Assembly (NCBI GenBank): GCA_902362865.1
Contig: CABIYE010000003.1
Span: 163,191 to 227,190, forward strand
Reading direction: 5' to 3'
Origin: Clostridiaceae bacterium
GTDB taxonomy: Bacteria; Bacillota; Clostridia; Lachnospirales; Lachnospiraceae
DNA: 64,000 bases
Under the pieces are notes generated by a model. It was given only the letters and a program-made list of their open reading frames with translations. It ran no database searches and had not been told where the DNA came from. This document shows positions 39,133 to 47,492 of the stretch, in pieces. Every line of letters starts with the position of its first letter. Position 1 is the stretch's first letter. The position numbers and the translations under genes are program-made.

Positions 39133-39151
39133 GAAATTAAAGTTTTATAAA
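39133..39151 (-). promoter_or_regulatory. Candidate KdpE-type motif before kdpA
   Basis: Partner of the motif at 34538. A further shared block, ATTAAAACGGGA, occurs on the plus strand at about 39105 and again at about 39391, before kdpA and before the small gene. Confidence 0.35.
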
Positions 39152-39154
39152 AGC

Positions 39155-39349
39155 TTACAACCATCCAAAAACCCACGCCATCGGCACCGCAATAAGCATC
39201 GTTGAAACAACAACAGCAATTAAAATAAAAAGCGGCACTCCGATAAACATGACAAAAACCGCCAGGTATGGGTGGCGCAATGCGAAACGCTCCGCATAGC
39301 GGTCAAATTTATTTTCAAAATTATGAATAGAATCCCATATCGCTGCCAT
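39155..39349 (-). CDS. Small membrane protein heading the kdp locus
   Basis: 64 aa from ATG 39349 after AAGGAGGAATGTGTT. An amphipathic N-terminal part (IHNFENKFDRYAERFALRH) is followed by two hydrophobic stretches (PYLAVFVMFIGVPLFILIAV, STMLIAVPMAWVFG). No family recognised. It is much longer than KdpF (about 29 aa), but its place first in the kdp operon suggests an accessory role there. Confidence 0.7.
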   Translation of the reverse strand: MAAIWDSIHNFENKFDRYAERFALRHPYLAVFVMFIGVPLFILIAVVVSTMLIAVPMAWVFGWL

Positions 39350-39447
39350 AACACATTCCTCCTTACGCTGATACAATAGCATGAAGGAAATTAAAACGGG
39401 AAAAGGGCAGTGAATATGCGATTAAGATTTAATTAACTTTTTCGCAG

Positions 39448-39492
39448 CAAAAAAGCAGCGAAACCACAAACTCACTGTGACTCCACTGCTTC
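39448..39492 (-). terminator. Terminator after cfa
   Basis: On the minus strand, a GCAGTGG...GCTGC stem-loop is followed by TTTTTTG. Confidence 0.5.
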
Positions 39493-39549
39493 TGCGTTAT
39501 ATTTTGTTATATTCTGATATGACAAATCGGCGCCGCCTTATTTCTACCT

Positions 39550-40710
39550 TTAATACCACCTCCGCATAGGCAAATCGTTATTAATTCCATTTGTAAAAAT
39601 AATCTGATGCAGATCAATAATCCCATTATGGAAGGTTGCTGCACAGGCACACAAATACAAATCCCACATCCGCACAAACCGTTCATCAAACATTTCCCGT
39701 ACTTCGTCTATATGTTCTTTGAAATTCTTTTCCCAGCACAGCAATGTCCGATTATAATGCAGACGCAGATCTTCCACATCAATCGTATGGAAATCATTTT
39801 CTGCAGCCTGATAAATCATTTCCCGTAAACTCGGTACTGTTCCACCCGGAAAGATATATTTTTTAATCCATGGATCTCCCGCATGTTCTTTTAAGCCGCT
39901 GATAAAGTGCAGCAAAAACACTCCGCCTGGTTTCAGAACATTTTTCACACATTTCATAAAAAGCGGATAATTTTCTCTTCCAACGTGTTCCACCATACCT
40001 ACGCTGACAATCCGGTCAAACTGATATCTGCTTTTGGGCAGATCCCGATAATCCAATATTTCAGCTTTTACAAGACCTTCCAGATGTTCCATTTCTATTC
40101 TTCTCTGAAATTCTTTATACTGTTCTTTGCTTAATGTAATTCCTGTTCCATGCACTCCGTATTTTTTTGCTGCTTCAATTAAAAGATAACCCCATCCGCA
40201 TCCAATATCCAGAAGCGTCATTCCTTCTTTCAAACACAGTTTCTTCAATATATAATCTATTTTATTTACCTGCGCCTGATAGAGTGTATCGTCATCATGC
40301 AGAAAATATCCACAAGAGTAGCTCAATGTTTCATCCAGCCACAACTTGTAAAAATCATTGCCTATATCATAATGACTCCGCACCTCCTTTTTCTGATTTT
40401 TCTTTGCGGTTGAACTGTACATAATCTTTTTCAGTAAGGATTCATCGGTAGAAAACTTGCCCATCTGCCCCAAAAAGTGATCCAATGCAAAATATAAATC
40501 ACCCTCTATTTCCAGATCTCCGTCCATATAGGCTTCCCCCAGGGCAAGGGATGTACTTGTAGTCAGGGCTGACAATGGAATATCCTTATGAAAGATTACC
40601 GTAAACATTGGTTCCCCAGAGCCAATGAGGTACTCTTTTCCATTTATCCTCACAGCAAAGGGATACTCATCAAACTTTTCCAAAAATGAAACTAACACGT
40701 TCTTTGTCAT
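39550..40710 (-). CDS. cfa: Cyclopropane-fatty-acyl-phospholipid synthase
   Basis: 386 aa SAM-dependent enzyme: SHYDIGNDFYKLWLD, SYSCGYF, LLDIGCGWGYLLIEAAKKYG (SAM site), GITLSKEQ, VSVGMVEHVG, and KYIFPGGTVPSL. Methylenates unsaturated membrane acyl chains, giving acid and stress tolerance. Start after AAGGAGTATATAAGCA; directly follows the tiny gene at 40729. Confidence 0.95.
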   Translation of the reverse strand: MTKNVLVSFLEKFDEYPFAVRINGKEYLIGSGEPMFTVIFHKDIPLSALTTSTSLALGEAYMDGDLEIEGDLYFALDHFLGQMGKFSTDESLLKKIMYSSTAKKNQKKEVRSHYDIGNDFYKLWLDETLSYSCGYFLHDDDTLYQAQVNKIDYILKKLCLKEGMTLLDIGCGWGYLLIEAAKKYGVHGTGITLSKEQYKEFQRRIEMEHLEGLVKAEILDYRDLPKSRYQFDRIVSVGMVEHVGRENYPLFMKCVKNVLKPGGVFLLHFISGLKEHAGDPWIKKYIFPGGTVPSLREMIYQAAENDFHTIDVEDLRLHYNRTLLCWEKNFKEHIDEVREMFDERFVRMWDLYLCACAATFHNGIIDLHQIIFTNGINNDLPMRRWY

Positions 40711-40728
40711 TGCTTATATACTCCTTAA

Positions 40729-40863
40729 TCAAATCTTCTCTTTTTTCTCCAAATTCCGTATGTCTCTGCGAATCCTTCTCTGCACACCGTTATTTTCTTT
40801 GTTATTCGTTTCAAGGTTATGAAGCCTGTCCTTTAATAACTGAATTTTTTCCTGATTGTTCAT
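40729..40863 (-). CDS. Tiny basic coiled-coil protein upstream of cfa
   Basis: 44 aa with a strong AAGGAGGAAAGATA site. Highly charged, helical: QLLKDRLHNLETNNKENNGV then QRRIRRDIRNLEKKEKI. Its stop lies within 6 bp of the cfa ribosome site, so the two are co-translated. It matches the 55-aa product at 45496 in the pattern L-x-x-RLH-x-L, N-x-K-x-N, GV-x-R-(K/R)-I-x-R-x-IR-x-L. No known family recognised. Confidence 0.75.
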   Translation of the reverse strand: MNNQEKIQLLKDRLHNLETNNKENNGVQRRIRRDIRNLEKKEKI

Positions 40864-40958
40864 TATCTTTCCTCCTTTTGCTTATTCCAATTCAAATGCA
40901 CCAGTATAAAGTTGGTAATACTGTCTTGTTTGCCATTTTTTCTCCCGCGCCGTATCAA

Positions 40959-42125
40959 TTAGATCATTTTCCGCTGATTTAATTTGGTGTAATAACGATC
41001 AACGTATGCTGCATAAATAATACCGCCAATAATATATGCTATTGCTGTAAGCGCAAATCCGGTGGATAAGCCGATACTTTCCTGAAATATTCCCATTACA
41101 AATGAACCGATACCAATACCAATATCATAAGAAAGCAAATAAGTAGCATTTGCTGTACCTCGTTTTGGCGCCGGTGTTGTTCCGGTTACAAATGACTGAA
41201 ATAAAGGCTGAAGAATACCATAACCAAGGCCTAATAAAAATCCGGCTAAAAGCAAATGAACACCATTATTCATAAAGAAATAACTTGTCATTGTGAAAAA
41301 TAAAATCACTAAGCTTACTACAACAAGTACTTTATGCTTACCGGCATCAATCATCTTCTGTGTTGAAAACTTGGAGATTAACATTCCTGCTACCAGGAAT
41401 ATATAGAAATAAGGAATTACCGAAGACAATCCTTTTTCCTGTGCAAAAATTGATGAATATGCAATCACCGCTCCAAATGGGATCATGATAAACATCATGT
41501 TGAACATAAACGGTAATGCCGGTTTATAAAACGCGTCTGCCAGAACAAATTTCTTACGTTCTACCTTTGGATATTCAATTTTACAGAACGATACACAAAT
41601 CAGAGCAATTACTGTTAAAACAAATAAAACAACAAAAGATGCTTTACTACTCAAATGGTTCTGCACCTGGATACCGATAAACGGGCCAGCCGCCATCCCC
41701 AGTGAAATTGTAAGAGCAAATCGGTTTACACCTTTTCCTACCATGCTTGGCGGAAGTACGTCGCCAGCCAATGTTGTTGTTGCAGATCCGCAAACAGAAT
41801 AAACAACACCCATATACAGGCGGAGCAATACCAGTACTCCATAAATGGGAAATGCTGCAAATCCTAAAAATGGCAGACAAAACAGAGCCAAAAACAGCAT
41901 ATAAACATGATACCGATTAAAATTATCCAGTATATAACCTGCAAATGGTCTGAATAATACAGTAGTTACTGACATTGCCGTTAAGACAATACCAATTTGG
42001 GAACCCGTGATCCCATTTTGCTGACAATAAATCGGCAAAATAGGTACAGAGGCATAAAAAGTAGCCATCATCAACAAGTTCGTAATGAACAGCAATATAA
42101 ATTTTTTATTCCATATTTTTTCCAT
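40959..42125 (-). CDS. MFS efflux transporter
   Basis: 388 aa with 12 hydrophobic segments, an MFS loop-2/3 region (VLFRPFAGYILDNFNRY) and a repeat of it near the middle. Start after AAAAAGGGAGGAAGCAC. Divergent from a LysR regulator with palindromes in between, the usual arrangement for an inducible drug or metabolite exporter. Substrate unknown. Confidence 0.88.
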   Translation of the reverse strand: MEKIWNKKFILLFITNLLMMATFYASVPILPIYCQQNGITGSQIGIVLTAMSVTTVLFRPFAGYILDNFNRYHVYMLFLALFCLPFLGFAAFPIYGVLVLLRLYMGVVYSVCGSATTTLAGDVLPPSMVGKGVNRFALTISLGMAAGPFIGIQVQNHLSSKASFVVLFVLTVIALICVSFCKIEYPKVERKKFVLADAFYKPALPFMFNMMFIMIPFGAVIAYSSIFAQEKGLSSVIPYFYIFLVAGMLISKFSTQKMIDAGKHKVLVVVSLVILFFTMTSYFFMNNGVHLLLAGFLLGLGYGILQPLFQSFVTGTTPAPKRGTANATYLLSYDIGIGIGSFVMGIFQESIGLSTGFALTAIAYIIGGIIYAAYVDRYYTKLNQRKMI

Positions 42126-42213
42126 GTGCTTCCTCCCTTTTTCATCTTAATTTACAATTTATAAATATAACAGTTTGAGTTCGTTCTGTTAATTGAAAAT
42201 AATTCATCATTGA

Positions 42214-42256
42214 TAACCAGAGGTTATATATGTTATCATTCATAACAAGCCGTTAT
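42214..42256. promoter_or_regulatory. Cluster of three palindromes: LysR operator region
   Basis: ATAACC-AGA-GGTTAT (42214-42228), GTTAT-CATC-ATAAC (42233-42246) and ATAAC-AAGCC-GTTAT (42242-42256) overlap the start region of the lysR gene and the divergent MFS promoter zone. Confidence 0.6.
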
Positions 42257-42273
42257 TAAAAGGAGGAAATGAA

Positions 42274-43140
42274 ATGACTATAGATAATTTAAAGTGTTTT
42301 ATTCTTGTTGCCGAAAATTTAAGTTTTGCAAGAGCCGCAGAAGCTCTGTATATTTCTCAGCCGGCCGTCACAAAACAAATCAATGCGCTGGAACACGAAC
42401 TTGGCGTAACTCTTTTTATCCGCTCTACCCGTCACGTGGAACTTACGCCTTCCGGCATATCTTTTTATAAGGATGCCAAAGACATCGTCATGAAATCACA
42501 AGCTGCCATTTCCCGTGTGCAAAGGCAGTATGCCAATTCTGCGTCCATCCGGATCGGGATGAGTAATCCTGCTGCACTTTTTTACTTAGCGCCAATCCTG
42601 ACAAAATTTCATTCTGCATATCCTGACATACGCCCGGACATCGAATGCCCGGGCTACAAAATTATTTTAAATCTTTTTCTGGAAAATAAAATAGATGTTC
42701 TTTTTTATTACAAAGAAAATATGCCGAAAAAATCCGGTATCAATTTTATAGAATTGCAAAAAGACAAGTTAATATGTCTGATGTCTGCCACACACCCTTT
42801 CGCCAAGAAAGACTCTATTGCCTTGAGTGATTTGGAGAACACGACGATTATCGCCTGTAATCCACTCAATGCACCGCTTTCGACTTCTGCCTTTCAGAAA
42901 CAGTTGGCAGGACATCACTCTGCGGATAAGATTTTTTACTGCAATAGTCTCGAAATTGCACATTGTCTGGCCTCGTCAGGTTTTGGGATTGCAGTACTTC
43001 CTCAAATATTAACATTGAAGTCTCCAGAATACGTTGTTGTACCTCTTTCAGAAGATACGGAACTCTCATTCGGTATTTTCTACCACAAGCGGCATACTAA
43101 TTCCGCATTAACCAAATTTTTAAAAATGTTTTCCACGTAA
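42274..43140 (+). CDS. LysR-family transcription regulator
   Basis: 288 aa. N-terminal winged HTH (FILVAENLSFARAAEALYIS, QPAVTKQINALEHELGVTLF) and a periplasmic-binding-like effector domain. Start after AGGAGGAAATGAA. Likely controls the divergent MFS gene and itself. Confidence 0.93.
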   Translation: MTIDNLKCFILVAENLSFARAAEALYISQPAVTKQINALEHELGVTLFIRSTRHVELTPSGISFYKDAKDIVMKSQAAISRVQRQYANSASIRIGMSNPAALFYLAPILTKFHSAYPDIRPDIECPGYKIILNLFLENKIDVLFYYKENMPKKSGINFIELQKDKLICLMSATHPFAKKDSIALSDLENTTIIACNPLNAPLSTSAFQKQLAGHHSADKIFYCNSLEIAHCLASSGFGIAVLPQILTLKSPEYVVVPLSEDTELSFGIFYHKRHTNSALTKFLKMFST

Positions 43141-43176
43141 GAAAAGCATTTGAACTTAAAATTGATAAAAAGAACG

Positions 43177-43204
43177 CCCGCAGAGTCCTTCTGACGCCTG
43201 CGGG
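43177..43204 (-). terminator. Terminator hairpin at the end of a decayed gene
   Basis: CCCGCAG/CTGCGGG stem; on the minus strand it is followed by CGTTCTTTTTATC. It sits directly after the relict frame at 43209. Confidence 0.6.
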
Positions 43205-43208
43205 TGAT

Positions 43209-43310
43209 TTTCCATAAACAGCCACAAGGACTGTCCCCGCCTTGCGGTAGGTTGCCATGAACGCCTGCACATCGGGATACCCGTCCTCTTTCAGAACATC
43301 GGGCAGTTTA
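43209..43310 (-). pseudogene. Short C-terminal relic of a mobile-element gene
   Basis: The minus frame reads LPDVLKEDGYPDVQAFMATY then RKAGTVLVAVYGK, with no start. It resembles the tail of relaxase/mobilization proteins of integrative elements, but the match is from memory and short. It is followed by the terminator at 43177. Confidence 0.3.
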
Positions 43311-43312
43311 TT

Positions 43313-44080
43313 TTATCTTTTTTTATATAGCACAAATTCCGGGTTCAATCCATCCTTCTCATAAGTGCATACAAGCAGAAAATCCATATTTGCGATAACT
43401 CCAAAATATCTTTCACCGCCGAACTCGCTTTCAAGTTGATTTCCAAGATATGTCTTTGAGTCATCCAAAAATTTTACCAAATTGCCGTTTGGCAACATAT
43501 ACTCAAGATTTACATATTTTCCTACAAGAGCATTTAATTTTTTAACCTTTGGCAGCCCTTCTATATGAAGTTCGTTTATTTCCTTAATTAGTTGCTGCTT
43601 AAATTCTTCAAATTGACCATTGTCACTGAGTTCATCGTAACGCTTCCAGTAATCTAATTGGGGAAGCAAATCTCTCATATAAGAACGAACCTGCTCCTCA
43701 GTGAAATTTTCACTTACCATATTTTTAACACAGACTTCAATCAGGTCATCCATATCATTATAGGTATAAGTTCCGTCAGCATAGCACCACTTGCAATAGT
43801 CCTCGTTAAATGTGCCATCGTAATTACGACTTATGATTGCGTCATCATCAAGCGGCATTCCACAACACTGGCAGATAAGTTTTCTTGGTGTTCCTAAAAG
43901 CGTATTGATTGAAACATCAAAAAACTTAGAGAGCAGTTTTAAGGTTTCTGTATTTGGAATTGTTTCTCCGTTTTCCCAACGGGATACCGCTTGCCTCGTA
44001 ACATAGAGCTTTTCAGCAAGTTCATCTTGTGACAACCCTTTTTTCGTTCGCAATTCAAGTATAACATCTTTCGTATCCAT
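43313..44080 (-). CDS. XRE regulator with zinc-ribbon and ligand-like C-terminal domain
   Basis: 255 aa from ATG 44080 after AAGGTGGTGATTTTT. HTH_3 at residues 7-62 (LRTKKGLSQDELAEKLYVTR, QAVSRWENGE), a putative zinc ribbon with two CxxC pairs (LICQCCGMPLDDD, EDYCKWCYADG) and a C-terminal alpha/beta domain. The zinc-ribbon type often senses metal, oxidants or small molecules. Target unknown; no obvious partner gene next to it. Confidence 0.85.
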   Translation of the reverse strand: MDTKDVILELRTKKGLSQDELAEKLYVTRQAVSRWENGETIPNTETLKLLSKFFDVSINTLLGTPRKLICQCCGMPLDDDAIISRNYDGTFNEDYCKWCYADGTYTYNDMDDLIEVCVKNMVSENFTEEQVRSYMRDLLPQLDYWKRYDELSDNGQFEEFKQQLIKEINELHIEGLPKVKKLNALVGKYVNLEYMLPNGNLVKFLDDSKTYLGNQLESEFGGERYFGVIANMDFLLVCTYEKDGLNPEFVLYKKR

Positions 44081-44268
44081 AAAAATCACCACCTTGTAAA
44101 TATTATAGTATGCGTGCATTCTATAAACAAGCAACCCGCTGTTGCTGCTGTCTTTTGATATTGTCTGTTTTGCAGGTAGTATTCTTCCATTTCGCGACTG
44201 TACGCGCAACACCCACCCGCCGTTCTATAGGAGATAAGTCTGTAGAGATTTTGGCAGCCCCTACCGGC

Positions 44269-44391
44269 TCAGTCTTCTCTCCACCATTCGCACTTATCAC
44301 GATATTCATGACCACTCGAATCATTATGAGCGCAGCACAATAAGCTGCACGATAAAACCACGGCCAGAACGGCCACGATCATTCTCCGCAT
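44269..44391 (-). CDS. Tiny lipoprotein-like peptide, phage cassette
   Basis: 40 aa; ATG overlaps the HNH stop (TGATG) and has GGAGGTCGCAGTG. Hydrophobic signal with Cys near its end (VLAVVLSCSLLCCAHNDSS), then a polar tail. Could be a phage-derived lysis or entry-exclusion lipoprotein; uncertain. Confidence 0.45.
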   Translation of the reverse strand: MRRMIVAVLAVVLSCSLLCCAHNDSSGHEYRDKCEWWRED

Positions 44392-44765
44392 CACTGCGAC
44401 CTCCGTTCTTGCCAGCGATCTCCACGCTTCGCACGGATCTGTGAGTGACACGACTTGCACAGCGCGATCAGATTGCTCCGATTATGCGTGCCACCTTCAC
44501 TCAGCGGAAGCTTATGATGAATCTCTTCTGTTGGAACCAGGACTCCCTTCGCATAGCACTGCTCACAAAACGGATGCTCTGCAGCATACTTGTCTCGGAT
44601 CCTTTTCCATGCTCGGCCGTAACGCCGCTTGGTATCTTTATCTCTTCCGTACTTTTCATACTGACTATTCCTTAGCGCCGCGTGTTCGTCACAATACATA
44701 GTACCTGGCGGAATCAGCTTTCCACAGCCTGGATATTTGCACGGCACTCTGCTTTTATAAGGCAT
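44391..44765 (-). CDS. Phage-type HNH endonuclease
   Basis: 124 aa from ATG 44765 after CCGGAGGTGGGAAGAGTT. Zinc-binding CKYPGCGKLI and CDEH, then the HNH core: CEQCYAKG, EEIHHKLPLSEGGTHNRSN and LCKSCHSQ. Such genes lie next to the terminase genes in tailed phages, where HNH proteins assist packaging. No large terminase follows here, so it is a remnant. Confidence 0.88.
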   Translation of the reverse strand: MPYKSRVPCKYPGCGKLIPPGTMYCDEHAALRNSQYEKYGRDKDTKRRYGRAWKRIRDKYAAEHPFCEQCYAKGVLVPTEEIHHKLPLSEGGTHNRSNLIALCKSCHSQIRAKRGDRWQERRSQ

Positions 44766-45136
44766 AACTCTTCCCACCTCCGGACATGATAAAAGCCACC
44801 GCAGATTCCTCCACGATGGCTCCGATCAATTCTTATTCTGTTCGCATTATAATAATATCATAAGAGCGGACTCTCATTCTATCACATCAACTCTCATCTT
44901 CATAAATCCTGCCGACTTCTTTCAAAGCCTTATCATGCAAACGGAAGGTGTGCTGAATACTGTAGCCCATACCTTATTAGTCCAAATAAGTCCACCAAAA
45001 GATATAAATTTGATGTCAAATTGATGTCAAACCTCTAATGAAAGTACCGCAAACCCTTGATTTTACTGGCTTTATTTGTCTAATGACTTCATCGTCGGGA
45101 AGAGCAAAAGCTAAACCGCTTCCTGTTTCTCCATTT
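44766..45136. other. Gene-free gap with att-like repeat
   Basis: Holds no convincing gene. Contains TTTGATGTCAAATTGATGTC-type direct repeats (45009-45032) and the left copy of the 55-bp direct repeat (45047-45101). Confidence 0.6.
45047..45101 (+). repeat. Direct repeat, left copy (candidate attachment site)
   Basis: 55 bp, 51 identical to 58889-58943; the first 31 bp are identical. Flanked on its left by two GATGTCAAA-type repeats. See the right copy next to the integrase. Confidence 0.6.
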
Positions 45137-45517
45137 TTATTTTTCCACATAGCATACTGTCCTTTCTTTTTGCATGATATTCTTTAAATAAGCATTGATT
45201 GCTTCTATATCAAAACATGGTATAAAATGCTTCTTCATATACTCCATATCCTGCATCGTTGCAATCCTGAATCCTCTGGCGGAGATTCTTCCCCGGACAT
45301 CGTAAACGCCCCGATTAAAGGCACAGGCACAATGCTGCATTTGCCGATGGAATACAATATCAGAATCCGGTATATATTCATGTAAAGCCGATGTCAGCCA
45401 GTAGCATCCTCCATGTAAAAGTATGGAATATATATCTTTATGCGCAAAATATTGCTTTACAGCATTTATCAGCTTCTCATATATGGCTGTGTTTTTCATT
45501 TCTTCTCTGCTTTGCAT
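45137..45517 (-). CDS. Conserved protein of unknown function
   Basis: 126 aa; ATG 45517 after AAGGAGGTGTGGT. Contains SILLHGGCYWLTSALHEYIP, FHRQMQHCACAFNRGVYDVR and MEYMKKHFIPCFDIEAINAY. The Cys and His residues could form an active or metal site. It is coupled to the tiny coiled-coil gene (22-bp overlap) behind the ABC exporter genes. Not recognised. Confidence 0.65.
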   Translation of the reverse strand: MQSREEMKNTAIYEKLINAVKQYFAHKDIYSILLHGGCYWLTSALHEYIPDSDIVFHRQMQHCACAFNRGVYDVRGRISARGFRIATMQDMEYMKKHFIPCFDIEAINAYLKNIMQKERTVCYVEK

Positions 45518-45663
45518 ACCACACCTCCTTTATCCTGTAATTCGCGAAGAGTTCTGATCTGGCGTTCAATTTTCCTGCGTACTCCATAATTATCCTTTCC
45601 ATTTACAGTTAAACGATGGAGCCGGGTTTCCAGTTCTGCGATTTTTGCTTCGATAGTTGTCAT
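45496..45663 (-). CDS. Tiny basic coiled-coil protein, paralogue of the cfa-linked one
   Basis: 55 aa, ATG 45663 after GGAAAGTAAATTAC. Reads TIEAKIAELETRLHRLTVNG, KDNYGVRRKIERQIRTLREL. It shares the RLHxL, N-x-K-x-N-x-GV-R-R-K-I-x-R-x-IR-x-L framework with the 44-aa product at 40729. Lies 23 bp after the ABC exporter stop and overlaps the next start, so it is part of that operon. Confidence 0.7.
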   Translation of the reverse strand: MTTIEAKIAELETRLHRLTVNGKDNYGVRRKIERQIRTLRELQDKGGVVCKAEKK

Positions 45664-45686
45664 GTAATTTACTTTCCTTTCATTTG

Positions 45687-47492
45687 TTATGCAAACTGGC
45701 TGTAATACAGCGCAGCATATGCACCTTGTTTTTTAAGCAGTTCTTTGTGATTACCCTGTTCAATGATGTTTCCGTTTTCCATAAACAGGATATTATCGGC
45801 GTCTCGTATCGTAGAGAGACGATGCGCGATCACAAAGCTGGTTCTTCCATTCATCAGTTTCTTCATCGCCTTTCCGATCTCTGCTTCTGTACGGGTATCC
45901 ACACTGGATGTAGCTTCATCCAGAATGATGATCGGCGGATTGCAGAGAAATACGCGTGCAATCGTTATAAGCTGCCTTTGTCCTACGGACAGGTTCGCCG
46001 CTTCGTTATCCAGCACTGTATGGTAGCCCTGGGGCATTGTGCGGATAAAATAATCCACTTTCGCCGCTTTTGCCGCCGCCTTGATTTCCTCCATAGTCGC
46101 GTCTGGTTTTCCATATGCGATATTTTCTGCTATCGTTCCCCCAAACAGCCATGTGTCCTGTAAAACCATTCCAAAATTGTGCCTTAACTCCTTCCGCGTC
46201 AGATCCGTAGTTGGCACTCCATCTATTGTGATCTTCCCGCCATCTACCTCATAAAAGCGCATAAGCAGATTGATCAATGTTGTTTTACCGGCGCCGGTTG
46301 AACCGACAACCGCAATCTTTTGTCCCGGTTTCGCTGTAAAGCTGATATTTTTCATCAGCATTTTATCCGGAACATACCCAAAGCTGACATTTTCAAAGGC
46401 AATTTCTCCCTTTGCATTTTTCAGGAGCACAGGAGCAACGGTATCAGGCTTTTCTTCCCCCGCGTCCAGGAAGTGAAACGTCCTCTCTGCAGAAGCCAAT
46501 GCAGACTGCAGGGAATTCAGCATATAAGAGGTCTCGGTAAGCGGTTCCGCCGCCATATTGATATACTGGAAAAATGCCTGCACGATGCCCAGGGACATCC
46601 TTCCCTCCAGCATCCATTTGCACGCAAGAAGCATAATCGCCGCCTGTGAACAGCGCGACAGCAAACGGATCAACGGATTGACACAGTTTGTCAGAAAGTC
46701 TGTCTTTTTTGTGGCATTGCGCAATTCATCAACTGCGCTATTCATTGTTTCCATGCTTTCTTTTTCGTGGTTGTAAGCCCTTATCACATCTCTGCCTGTA
46801 TAGTATTCCTCTGCTATGCCGGTAAGATAAGCCAGCGCCCGCTGCCGGTCAGCGGCACATTCCAGATTCTTTTTTGCGACCATTTTTGTAACCCAGAGAC
46901 TGATAACCGTAAAAATCAGAAATACAGCGGTAAGCAACGGGCTGAAATAAATCATAAACGCCACTGCCCCGACAAGCGTTCCGATCGCCGTCAGCAGCTT
47001 CAGAAGTCCTGTCTGTAAAGTCTCCGACACTTTATCCAAATCACTGGTAACGCGGCTTAAAATCTCGCCGGGCTTATTTCCGTCATAAAAGTAAAGAGGA
47101 AGCTTATGTAGCTTACTGCTGATCTGCTTTCGCAAAGTCAAAATTAACCGTTCCGCTACACTCGCCATTAAATATGCTTGAAAATGATAAAACACACTTG
47201 TAAGCACATACAGGAAAAATAATGTGACCATCTGACGACCAAGCGGATTCCAGCTAATAGAAAAACTTGTTCCTGCTTCAACACAGTTTTTGATTGCCGA
47301 GAGCAGGTTATCAATAACTCCTGCGCTATAATACGGAGTGCATACATTCAGCACCGTATAAAAGACAATGCAGACAGCAACGATTGTCAGCCTGACTCTC
47401 TGGTTTTTAAGCTGCTGAAATAACCGAATTGCTGTTTTTCGCGCATCCTTTGGTACTTCTTTGTCGAATTTTATATCCCGCTTATCACTCAT
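45687..47492 (-). CDS. ABC exporter half-transporter (membrane + ATPase)
   Basis: The likely start is the ATG of MSDKRDIKFDKEV at 47492, inside the end of the preceding gene (4-bp-type overlap); the frame is open further upstream. About 601 aa: six-helix TM domain, then ATPase with GSTGAGKTTLIN, LSVGQRQLITIARVFL and IIILDEATSSVDTRTE. Type I exporter, normally working as a heterodimer with the upstream gene, whose N-terminus is missing here. Confidence 0.88.
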   Translation of the reverse strand: MSDKRDIKFDKEVPKDARKTAIRLFQQLKNQRVRLTIVAVCIVFYTVLNVCTPYYSAGVIDNLLSAIKNCVEAGTSFSISWNPLGRQMVTLFFLYVLTSVFYHFQAYLMASVAERLILTLRKQISSKLHKLPLYFYDGNKPGEILSRVTSDLDKVSETLQTGLLKLLTAIGTLVGAVAFMIYFSPLLTAVFLIFTVISLWVTKMVAKKNLECAADRQRALAYLTGIAEEYYTGRDVIRAYNHEKESMETMNSAVDELRNATKKTDFLTNCVNPLIRLLSRCSQAAIMLLACKWMLEGRMSLGIVQAFFQYINMAAEPLTETSYMLNSLQSALASAERTFHFLDAGEEKPDTVAPVLLKNAKGEIAFENVSFGYVPDKMLMKNISFTAKPGQKIAVVGSTGAGKTTLINLLMRFYEVDGGKITIDGVPTTDLTRKELRHNFGMVLQDTWLFGGTIAENIAYGKPDATMEEIKAAAKAAKVDYFIRTMPQGYHTVLDNEAANLSVGQRQLITIARVFLCNPPIIILDEATSSVDTRTEAEIGKAMKKLMNGRTSFVIAHRLSTIRDADNILFMENGNIIEQGNHKELLKKQGAYAALYYSQFA

